A stretch of 64,000 nt of DNA from the NCBI GenBank assembly GCA_004211905.1, contig SHBP01000010.1:20169-84168 (forward strand), in the 5' to 3' direction. Within the stretch, counting starts at the first letter, position 1. Every line of letters begins with the position of its first letter. Below the pieces are notes generated by a model that searched no databases, was not told where the DNA came from, and saw nothing but the letters and a program-made list of their open reading frames with translations. Positions 18,575-28,154 of the stretch are shown in pieces. A program made the translations under genes and the position numbers. The DNA is from SAR92 clade bacterium. Its GTDB lineage: Bacteria; Pseudomonadota; Gammaproteobacteria; Pseudomonadales; Porticoccaceae.

Positions 18575-21500
18575 CTAGTCCAAACCTGGATTGAGCGACA
18601 CTTCTATTTTAGCTATAGCGCCCTCTTTACTAAATATCTGTGCTGAAATAACTGAATCAATCGTGGATCCTGAAATATCCTTATAAGCTCCATTTGAAAA
18701 GGTAAGTCTTATGGATACTTTTTCTGCGAGACTATAAACCACGGGCACCTGGCAATAGGTAAAAGCCAACTGGCCTTGAGATAAGCGTATCATCTGACGA
18801 GCACCACTAGGGTCAAAATAGTGGAGAGTATCTTCTTTGGCAAGGAACTCAGATTTTCTCAGTATAAAAGGATCGAATCGGATACATCCATCGTCAACGA
18901 TCACTCCCAACTCTAACAATCTGGTCACAACCTCTTCTTTAACTTGCCCCGTCATGCCAGGCTGTTTAGCCCCGTCAAATCCCGGTGTATGGGAATAGGG
19001 GTCAGTTGGGAAGGCCCCATAATTTTGCGGGTCTTTATTAAAGCCTATTCCTGCTCGGATATTGAAGTAACAATCAGCCAGCCTACCTATAACAACCGAA
19101 TCTACGTTCTCTGCAACAGCCTTTTGGAAATTCTCTAAAGTAGCGAGTAATAATTTCGACACCATATGCCAATATATAGATCCTAGACCTTCGTAAGCAT
19201 ACATACCTCCAGACCGCCCAGTAAATTGCTTGTGGTTAAAAATGTCTTCGAACATTTCTTCCACCAAAGAATGGTCCTTTTCCACTAGCTGTTTATAACC
19301 ATTATCTGACAAGTTTTTTAAGGCACTCTTTGCCCCATCAACATTGTTAAAACTACCATTAAAATAACAGTTACCAGCAAGGTCTACTTCTATAAGTGAT
19401 TGATCGCCACTTTTCTTAAGAGTACTAAGTAGCTCGGAACTCTCTATGAAGTCGTTTGGAATTACATTTTTATCTAAATAACGAGCCAACTCTCGATCTG
19501 GATATAAAAGATATGAATTCTGCGATTCAGTGAATAAATTTGATTTTTTTAGTGATTTCAGTACTTCCAATGCTTGCTCTGCATCCAAATATCCCGAACT
19601 AAGTACTGCTACCTGCCCCTCAAGCATTTCATAAAGATGCGTAACCGTTACACATTGATCATTTGCGGTCATCAGATTATAAGCGTGATACAGGCCATCT
19701 TCTCGACGATTGGCTTCTATTGTATGGTCAATATGCAAGATGGATATTTTGCAAAACTCAATGATATCTGAGATCTCTAGGTTTCGGCGCCGACCACTAA
19801 AAGAGTCACCATAGATCGCTTCACGATACTCGCTTGATGCGTGACCAAACCGATCTACAACTTTCTTTCTATCCTCATCAGAAAACTGTCCATCTAGAAG
19901 GTATTGATGATCTTGCAGAGTACTATTTATAGCATTAAAAAGATCGGCGATCTCTTCAGAAATAGCAACTTCTTTAAAACCAACTTCGGAGAAAAAGTCT
20001 AACAAATATTGTTGATAGCGCCTCAAATAGTAAAGAGTCACCATTGAAACACCAAAACCAACTAAGGCATTGTTTGCATCATTCCACTCTGGCCTCTGCG
20101 TATTCATCCATATACCCGCTTCTGGAATGAAATTAGACAATTTAGACAACACCACTGCCAAGAGTTTTTCAGTCAGATTAACCTGATAGACATCTCCATT
20201 TTTATCTAGGATAAGCCTGCCATCTGCACCTATTTGATCTACTCGTTGTTCGATCAATAGGTTCGCATGCTCATCAAAAATAATCGTGTCATGTGGATCC
20301 TGAAGCAGTTCCTCATAGGGTTTAATGCGATATGGAACATTCGCATAACAAAAGAGATCTGCTGTTAAAAATTCTCTTAAAGTTCCCGGGTGGTGACGTT
20401 TGGACAACTCCAAGAACTTAAGCAAATAAATAATTTGATGATCACCCCAGTAACCAATGTTAGCCCAAGGGTCATCCGGCTCAGGCTTTTCCCAATCAAT
20501 TCCAGATTTAGTTATGCGGTAAGGATTATAGCCATCAGCTGTTGATGCATTGACAAACTTACAAATCATACTTTCAACAAAATTAGGTATTGAAAGGCAT
20601 AAAGCTTCCCAATTTTGAAAGATATCTCTCCAATTTCCCTCAAAATTCAAAATCTGAGAACCATCTTGCCTCTTCACTTGAATATCGAACAGGTTCCAAG
20701 GTCGTGATGGATCTCCATGGCGGCGGCTAAACGATAGTGGCAAATATTCATAGCATAGCCGCTGAAGAGCGGTATCATTTTTCGATGCCCCTAGCTTAAT
20801 CAAATCGCTGTAATGAAAAGTTTCATCTAGGCTTTCAATCCAAGACTGGTGGCGCTCAAACAAGGAGTTATTTATGACCTTAAAAAACTCAATGAGATCA
20901 TCTCGCTGGATGGTGTAGTTATCCATAAATAAACCACCACGCATCACATTAAATAAAACATTTGAAAAGTGATGGTTGGCGCTCAAACGGTCTTCGGTAA
21001 CCTGCAGACCATCAGATATGCCTACGATTCTCGAAAGATTCTCACTGCCCAGATTGATATCTTCCTCAATATCAGTACCAATAGCTTCACTTTTGCTAAG
21101 GTAAGCCATTAAGTTTCTAACCTTTGCCGGACCCTGATTAACCTCAGCAATAATACTCCAGCTTTTGTGCTCAAGGCCTAATAAATTAATCGAGTCATTA
21201 ACAAAATATGCTCCGCGACGACCACGAATATCTAGCTCTTGTTCTAAATCCATCCCACGACGAAACTGATCTAATTGAATAGAAGAAAGAAGCTTCTTAG
21301 AGCCAGGCAACCCCTCAGACCAGACTGTAGTTGTTGATAAAGCCTCACTAGGCTCTGCCCGATCAATAAGAATAGAACTCATGCTATAAAGTCCTAGTCC
21401 TGATTCAAGGTCAAGTTCATTCTTTTTGTATGCATCTACAAGGCAACTCAGTGCATTTTGTGTAGCAGATTCAACACCATAAGGAATTATATTTTCGATT

Positions 21501-22039
21501 CCGTCTAGGATATTAATGGACACTGATTCGGAGGCATTATTTGTAATGCTTGATGTTTTAACAAACCCAAACTTATCTGAAGTGCGCCAAGAATATTTAA
21601 ATGTTAACGAAAGATCGTGATTAATCTCCTCAAATATCAGTTTGTCACCACAAACATTTTTATAAAGATTGCGCGTTAACTGATAGATACCGGAATAATT
21701 CTGCGAGAAGGGCTCCCATAGTGAGGTTCGACCATCCTGAGTCACCAACGCTAACGTTCTACTGCCAGTGTACTGAGTCCCATCACTAATTTTGTCATCC
21801 GAATAATAAGGAAATAACGCGCTTTCCGAATTAACTCGACCGGCGGAAAGACCACCTAAACTAGAAATAAACATCCAATGATTTGAATCACTCACCACAC
21901 TCATGAAAAAGTCTTTCATTTGATCGTAGTGACTGATCTTATAAAAAGTCTCACCATTTAAGTCGACATAATTTCCTGTCACTTTTGGTGTGTTATTTTT
22001 TCGGCATTGATTACCGATATATATAGTATTCGTAGGCAT
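18575..22039 (-). CDS. GH149-like beta-1,3-oligoglucan phosphorylase
   Basis: 1154 residues, no signal peptide, cytosolic. The N-terminal block (FFMSVVSDSNHWMFISSLGGLSAGRVNSESALFPYY) and the central VNASTADGYNPYRITKSGIDWE...WANIGYWGDHQIIYLLKFLELS segment fit the large GH149/GH94-related inverting phosphorylases. The length matches GH149 (about 1100-1200) and is far above cellobiose phosphorylase (about 800). GH149 enzymes cleave beta-1,3-oligoglucans with phosphate to alpha-glucose-1-phosphate, saving ATP. A good Shine-Dalgarno (GGGGAAG) precedes the ATG. It is divergent from the GH17 pair and convergent with the symporter. The family call is from memory of motifs and length; GH161 or an atypical GH94 protein are alternatives. 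Confidence 0.72.
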   Translation of the reverse strand: MPTNTIYIGNQCRKNNTPKVTGNYVDLNGETFYKISHYDQMKDFFMSVVSDSNHWMFISSLGGLSAGRVNSESALFPYYSDDKISDGTQYTGSRTLALVTQDGRTSLWEPFSQNYSGIYQLTRNLYKNVCGDKLIFEEINHDLSLTFKYSWRTSDKFGFVKTSSITNNASESVSINILDGIENIIPYGVESATQNALSCLVDAYKKNELDLESGLGLYSMSSILIDRAEPSEALSTTTVWSEGLPGSKKLLSSIQLDQFRRGMDLEQELDIRGRRGAYFVNDSINLLGLEHKSWSIIAEVNQGPAKVRNLMAYLSKSEAIGTDIEEDINLGSENLSRIVGISDGLQVTEDRLSANHHFSNVLFNVMRGGLFMDNYTIQRDDLIEFFKVINNSLFERHQSWIESLDETFHYSDLIKLGASKNDTALQRLCYEYLPLSFSRRHGDPSRPWNLFDIQVKRQDGSQILNFEGNWRDIFQNWEALCLSIPNFVESMICKFVNASTADGYNPYRITKSGIDWEKPEPDDPWANIGYWGDHQIIYLLKFLELSKRHHPGTLREFLTADLFCYANVPYRIKPYEELLQDPHDTIIFDEHANLLIEQRVDQIGADGRLILDKNGDVYQVNLTEKLLAVVLSKLSNFIPEAGIWMNTQRPEWNDANNALVGFGVSMVTLYYLRRYQQYLLDFFSEVGFKEVAISEEIADLFNAINSTLQDHQYLLDGQFSDEDRKKVVDRFGHASSEYREAIYGDSFSGRRRNLEISDIIEFCKISILHIDHTIEANRREDGLYHAYNLMTANDQCVTVTHLYEMLEGQVAVLSSGYLDAEQALEVLKSLKKSNLFTESQNSYLLYPDRELARYLDKNVIPNDFIESSELLSTLKKSGDQSLIEVDLAGNCYFNGSFNNVDGAKSALKNLSDNGYKQLVEKDHSLVEEMFEDIFNHKQFTGRSGGMYAYEGLGSIYWHMVSKLLLATLENFQKAVAENVDSVVIGRLADCYFNIRAGIGFNKDPQNYGAFPTDPYSHTPGFDGAKQPGMTGQVKEEVVTRLLELGVIVDDGCIRFDPFILRKSEFLAKEDTLHYFDPSGARQMIRLSQGQLAFTYCQVPVVYSLAEKVSIRLTFSNGAYKDISGSTIDSVISAQIFSKEGAIAKIEVSLNPGLD

Positions 22040-22398
22040 GACTTCCCCAGTCTACTTACTTTTATACCACTGCTCTCCACAGCCGATAACACTTATCTTG
22101 TTATCGGCTTGTTTCGACCCCCCAAATTGGGTGAGAGCACCCAAATAGCGGCGGTATCCTACGGTCACAATAGCTATTTCGCAACTGTGTGCTAAAAGAA
22201 TGAGGTAACAGGCGTTATAACTGGGACAAATGGGGCCCGCTATCAATTGTCAGTTGTTTACCGCTCGCGTAGCATCTGCGTCTTGCAATAGTAATATTGT
22301 CGGAAACGATTTAGCAACATTAACGCTGTGCGGCGTTATTAGCTTTTAGAGTTTCTCGGTTGTCGCTAATATTCATACTGAAGGATTTAGATCACTTA
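22040..22398. promoter_or_regulatory. divergent regulatory region, phosphorylase / GH17 genes
   Basis: Two inverted repeats stand out. AGCCGATAAC (22081-22090) and GTTATCGGCT (22100-22109) are perfect 10-bp arms around nine bases. TAACGC (22321-22326) and GCGTTA (22333-22338) flank six bases. Neither is followed by a T run. Both look like regulator binding sites or leader hairpins for the genes on either side. No regulator gene lies in the glucan locus. Confidence 0.5.
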
Positions 22399-23283
22399 AT
22401 GTCTAAAAGAGAACATAAATTATTATCCCTCACTGGGATCAAACTCTCCGAGCTGAGCGTTGATCAACTTCGCAGGTCATTTAAATCATCATTAGATAGT
22501 GGTATTCATGGTATTAGCTTTAGCGCTTATGAAGACGGGCAAAAACCAGGGCATCAGTTAAGTCTCGAACAGATACAAAAACGCATGTCCATACTCAAGC
22601 CTAGCATTAAGTGGGTTCGGTCTTTTTCCTGCCTACAAGGGAACGAACTGATACCTATTGTGGCTCATCAGCAAGGAGTAAAAACACTGGTTGGGGCTTG
22701 GCTTGGAGATGATCTTGATAAAAATGACCAAGAGATCGAAGGATTGATTAAGCTGGCTCAGGATGGCCATGTTGACATCTGTGCGGTGGGTAACGAAGTG
22801 TTGTATCGAGGAGATCTTTCCGAAGCTCAACTACTTGAGTATATGCGGCGTGTTAAGTCAGCAGTCCCAGATTTACCTGTAGGATATGTCGATGCGTATT
22901 ATGAATTTGAAGATCATCCCAAAGTAGCCGATATCTGCGATGTGATTCTCGCGAATTGCTACCCTTTCTGGGAAGGTTGCCCCATAGAATATTCTCTTTT
23001 ATACATGAAAGACATGTATCGAAGAACACAAAAGGTAGCTGCAGGGAAAAAGGTGATTATCACAGAAACAGGGTGGCCTAATAAAGGTAGAAGCTTTCAT
23101 GGGGCAGAACCTTCAGAGGAAAATGCCATTCGATACTTCTTAAATGCCCAACAGTGGGCAGCGGCTGACAATATCGATCTTTTTTATTTTTCATCTTTTG
23201 ATGAATCATGGAAGATAGAAACAGAGGGGGATGTGGGCGCCTACTGGGGGTTGTGGGATACCCACGAAAATTTTAAATATTAG
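22399..23283 (+). CDS. cytosolic GH17 family protein (first of pair)
   Basis: 294 residues from the ATG at 22399. The GH17 barrel is complete: GISFSAYEDGQKPGHQ near the N-terminus, acid/base Glu in VDICAVGNEVLYRG (E133), and nucleophile in KVIITETGWPNKGRS (E223), the classic ETGWP motif. No signal peptide or membrane segment is seen, unusual for GH17, so it should act on oligosaccharides already in the cytosol, by hydrolysis or glucosyl transfer. The ATG has only a distant AAGGA (22381-22385); no better start exists. A related GH17 gene starts 31 bases downstream, so the two are probably a tandem duplicate in one transcript. Confidence 0.8.
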   Translation: MSKREHKLLSLTGIKLSELSVDQLRRSFKSSLDSGIHGISFSAYEDGQKPGHQLSLEQIQKRMSILKPSIKWVRSFSCLQGNELIPIVAHQQGVKTLVGAWLGDDLDKNDQEIEGLIKLAQDGHVDICAVGNEVLYRGDLSEAQLLEYMRRVKSAVPDLPVGYVDAYYEFEDHPKVADICDVILANCYPFWEGCPIEYSLLYMKDMYRRTQKVAAGKKVIITETGWPNKGRSFHGAEPSEENAIRYFLNAQQWAAADNIDLFYFSSFDESWKIETEGDVGAYWGLWDTHENFKY

Positions 23284-23314
23284 TGGTGTAAATAACAAAA
23301 AGAAAATCATAATT

Positions 23315-24241
23315 ATGACAAAAGAAAACATTTTACCCTGCACGAGAGCTATCTGTTATTCAGGCTATAGGGATGGGCAGGACCCTTCCGGAGAAATTTT
23401 ACCGACCTACGGGCAGGTCAAACAAGATTTAATGATTTTAGAGGGTCAGTGGCAGTCTCTTCGCCTCTACGCCAGCGATAATCATTCGGATACTATTATG
23501 AATGTTATTAAGTCTGAGAACTTATCCTTCGATGTCATGCTTGGAGCCTACATCACTGCCGAAGAAAACAATCCGCATTGCCCCTGGGGAGGAGTGTACT
23601 CAGACGAGCAACTGGCGCGGAACTTGGAGCATAATCAAGTACAAATTGATCGTCTAATATCTATGGCTAATGATTATCCAGATATAGTTTCATGCGTCTC
23701 CATCGGTAATGAAGCGGCAGTTGAATGGACTGATCACTTAGTCCCGATAGACAGGTTAATCACTTTCTCAAAGCAGGTTAAAAGTTCCGTGAAACAGCCT
23801 GTCACTTTTTGCGAGAACTATGTTCCTTGGATTGAGGCGCTGAAACCTCTTGCTGAGGAACTCGATGTTATTTCAATTCATACTTATCCAGTCTGGGAAT
23901 ATAAAAATATACAGGAAGGGTTGGCTTACACTATAGAAAATTATGAAGCAGTGAAATCGATCTATCCAAATAAACAAGTTATCATCACTGAAGCAGGGTG
24001 GGCGACAAAATCAAATGGGCGGGGCATAGAGCCCGACAATGCAGATGAATCAATGCAGCAACAGTATCTTAGTGAACTAATGGACTGGGCTGAGAACAAT
24101 CAAGTACTTGTTTACTTTTTCGAAGCGTTTGATGAAAACTGGAAAGGCTCAGATGACCCTCTCGAGCCGGAAAAGCACTGGGGTATTTACAAAGCAGATC
24201 GAACGCCAAAGCTGGCAATGCTACCCACTCTGAGTTATTGA
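23315..24241 (+). CDS. cytosolic GH17 family protein (second of pair)
   Basis: 308 residues from the ATG at 23315; an open frame upstream to 23231 overlaps the previous gene and is not needed. Catalytic Glu residues: SCVSIGNEAAVEW (E133) and QVIITEAGWATKSN (E226). It resembles the surface GH17 lipoprotein more closely (CYSGYRDGQDPSGEILPT, IGNEAAVEW) than the first cytosolic copy does, suggesting separate origins rather than a recent duplication. No signal peptide. Likely a beta-1,3-glucan oligosaccharide hydrolase or transglycosylase working with the GH149-like phosphorylase. The last intact gene before the deletion scar. Confidence 0.8.
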   Translation: MTKENILPCTRAICYSGYRDGQDPSGEILPTYGQVKQDLMILEGQWQSLRLYASDNHSDTIMNVIKSENLSFDVMLGAYITAEENNPHCPWGGVYSDEQLARNLEHNQVQIDRLISMANDYPDIVSCVSIGNEAAVEWTDHLVPIDRLITFSKQVKSSVKQPVTFCENYVPWIEALKPLAEELDVISIHTYPVWEYKNIQEGLAYTIENYEAVKSIYPNKQVIITEAGWATKSNGRGIEPDNADESMQQQYLSELMDWAENNQVLVYFFEAFDENWKGSDDPLEPEKHWGIYKADRTPKLAMLPTLSY

Positions 24242-24338
24242 GACTATGTGTCCTTTATATGATCCTTACACTCAGATTATGAGAAAAGTTTTCTGCTGGC
24301 AACTCTAGTCAAAGTCAATGACCCTACGAAAGATCGGC

Positions 24339-24522
24339 TTAGCTAATTGAATTATCAAATAACCAAGGTGCGGCTTTCCGATGTTTCACCTCATTAAGAC
24401 TTATTGTATCCAAGCCAAATAATAACTGCTGTCTAAGAGAATCATCAATCTCAAAATTTATGCTTTTACCATCAGGTAAAGAATATGTACTCAGCCACTC
24501 CACTGAGATCGGCTGATAGCGA
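24339..24522 (-). pseudogene. leuD: C-terminal remnant of leuD (3-isopropylmalate dehydratase small subunit)
   Basis: Reading the minus strand up to the TAA at 24339-24341 gives about 60 residues: ISVEWLSTYSLPDGKSINF, then EIDDSLRQQLLFGLDTISL, then a tail ending KAAPWLFDN. This matches the C-terminal end of LeuD proteins (typical pattern PDG...FEID...R..LL.GLD.I). Everything upstream, including the swivelling active-site part, is absent and no start is present. The frame breaks near 24522, where a different gene remnant on the opposite strand begins. A functional leuD would have to be elsewhere. Identification is from memory of the family and is short, so moderate. Confidence 0.6.
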
Positions 24523-24798
24523 GCTGATGCAGCCCTACTCGAAGCGGTTGATGAGCTCGTGAGCCATCACTGTATATCCGAAAAGCTTCAAGTCCAGCTC
24601 GCGAAACATTTCAACACAGCACAACTGATGGACCTTATTGCAATTCAAGGTATGTATGTAATTCTTGCCTGCATGATAAAAAGCTGGGGGCTGGCATTAG
24701 ACCCTCAGGTCCATGACCGAATAACAAAGCATTGGAGTGAGCGTGACTTTGTCGTTGCAGCCGCCCGTTTCAAGGCTGGCTTGAACCGAAATTCTTAG
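24520..24798 (+). pseudogene. C-terminal remnant of carboxymuconolactone-decarboxylase-family gene
   Basis: The frame following the TAG at 24517-24519 reads RADAALLEAVDELVSHHCIS then the QLMDLIAIQGMYVILACMI stretch, ending at 24798. This matches the C-terminal half of carboxymuconolactone decarboxylase / AhpD-like proteins (pattern DAALL.AVDEL...L...L..L.Y.M...A.....G). The N-terminal half with the Cys-x-x-Cys or catalytic region is missing. The only possible start is a GTG at 24559 inside the conserved block, so it is almost surely not a functional gene. It abuts the leuD remnant head to head, as expected from one deletion. Confidence 0.6.
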
Positions 24799-25109
24799 TA
24801 GAATTTTAAGTAGTCTTACTCCTTATGGATCAAGCTTATAATAAAAATTTAGGTAATATAGTTTATGAATATTGAGTATCTCTTGATTACTTAAGTATTT
24901 AAGAGAAAAATATGGCAATTATCGCGTTACTATAGGATTCTGTTGTCTAAGAATACAAAGAGAGTTTAATCGAAAAGGCTTTCTTAAGGCCAAATCAGCA
25001 TCATTGAGTCAGTGAGCTATAATTTAAGTTTCCTGAAGCGATAATTGACGTCAATCTGTGATCTGAGTGGTATCCAAGCAATAATAAATTTGTAATAGGT
25101 AATGTCAAT
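24799..25109. other. AT-rich region upstream of pckG
   Basis: About 310 bases. No open frame, hairpin terminator or clear palindrome. Presumably holds the pckG promoter; a unique -10/-35 pair could not be chosen. Confidence 0.4.
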
Positions 25110-26959
<1,850 letters not shown>

Positions 26960-26963
<4 letters not shown>

Positions 26964-27805
26964 GCCTGAGCAGCAATAGGATAATTAGCGAAGGTTAAAT
27001 CAGCCAATCGTTGCGCGTAACCATTGGCCCTAATCACATCGCCCATTATTAGCAAAGCAGGTGACGGTAACGGTGTCGTTCGTAGTCGCGCGGCTATATT
27101 ACCAATAGTACCAACCACAATCTGCTGGTCTTTCGAAGTTCCCTGAGCGACAACTGCAAAGGGCTTATCAGTTGCACAACCTCGCTTAATCAACTGATGT
27201 GTGATTTCCTCAAGATTTGAAAGCCCCATATAAAACACGACTGTACTATCTTTTTGCAAAGCCAGATCCCAGTTGATATACAGTTCACCATTTTGTCGAT
27301 GACCAGTAATAAAACTAACTGCATGAGCATGATCGCGATGTGTGAGGGGTATCTGGGTAGCTGCGGCACAACCAATCGCCGCTGTAATGCCGGGCACAAT
27401 GGAGCAAGAGATACCTTGGTTATTAAGATGATCAACCTCTTCACCACCGCGACCAAAAATAAATGGATCGCCTCCCTTGAGTCGCACTACATTTTTACCA
27501 CAGCGAGCCAAAAGCGCCAACAGTTCACAGATCTGATCTTGAGGGAGACTGTGCTGCTCTTTTTGCTTACCGACATAGATTAGGTCACAACACTCTTGGG
27601 CATAATCTAGCAATACAGGATTCGCTAGGCGATCATAGACAATGGCATCTGCCTCTTGCAGAAGACGCATAGCCTTCACTGTGATTAATTCCGGATCCCC
27701 AGGCCCGGCGCCCACTAGGTGCACATAACCAAACAACGTCCTGTCCACTGGTTTTGGATCTGTGACAACAGGATTGAGCATTCTAATCGGGTGTACTTGG
27801 CTCAT
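26960..27805 (-). CDS. cobA: uroporphyrinogen-III C-methyltransferase
   Basis: 281 residues. SAM-dependent methylation of uroporphyrinogen III to precorrin-2, the first step to siroheme, the cofactor NirB needs. Seen: [33 protein letters not shown] at the start and [20 protein letters not shown], the two signature motifs of the family, then [22 protein letters not shown]. It lacks the dehydrogenase/ferrochelatase half of CysG, so that half must be encoded elsewhere. Last gene of the porin-nirB-nirD operon, 10 bases behind nirD; convergent overlap with pckG. The gene could also be named nasF or sumT by context. Confidence 0.92.
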
Positions 27806-27815
27806 TATTGAAACC

Positions 27816-28145
27816 TCACAGCGTTACCAACACTTCATCGCCCGCCAATTCAACATGATAGACAGGAACACTAATAGCACTATCTTCAATACAATTGCCC
27901 GTCTGCAAATCAAAATGCTGCTTATAGAGAGGTGAGGCAACAACCAATCGTTGGTTAATGTCACCGACCATACCTCTAGACAGTACATTAGCCTTGCCAA
28001 TGGGATCCCAATTGCCGATGGCGTAGACCAAAGGAGTTTCCTTAGGCAAATAAAATAGCGCTATTTGCTGACCCTCGGCGATGGCGCAGATACCAGAATT
28101 TGCTACAAGGTCTGTTTGTTCGCATATCTTTAAAATTTGGCTCAT
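27816..28145 (-). CDS. nirD: nitrite reductase (NADH) small subunit
   Basis: 109 residues, Rieske-like fold of the NirD family; partner of the large subunit in cytosolic reduction of nitrite to ammonium. Fits in length and in the segments IALFYLPKETPLVYAIGNWDPIGKANVLSRGMVGD and PLYKQHFDLQTGNCIEDS. The Rieske Cys/His ligands are not present, as is usual for NirD of this class. It lies nine bases after nirB in the same operon. Confidence 0.92.
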   Translation of the reverse strand: MSQILKICEQTDLVANSGICAIAEGQQIALFYLPKETPLVYAIGNWDPIGKANVLSRGMVGDINQRLVVASPLYKQHFDLQTGNCIEDSAISVPVYHVELAGDEVLVTL

Positions 28146-28154
28146 GGTTATTCC

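Noticed and set aside
22007..22246. Two 62-64-codon frames on both strands in the phosphorylase/GH17 intergenic region
   Set aside because: No ribosome binding site or motif; they span the inverted repeats expected of regulatory DNA.
24559..24798. 79-codon CMD-like frame as a functional small gene
   Set aside because: Its GTG start falls inside a conserved block that continues upstream to a stop codon; the N-terminal half is missing, so it is a remnant.
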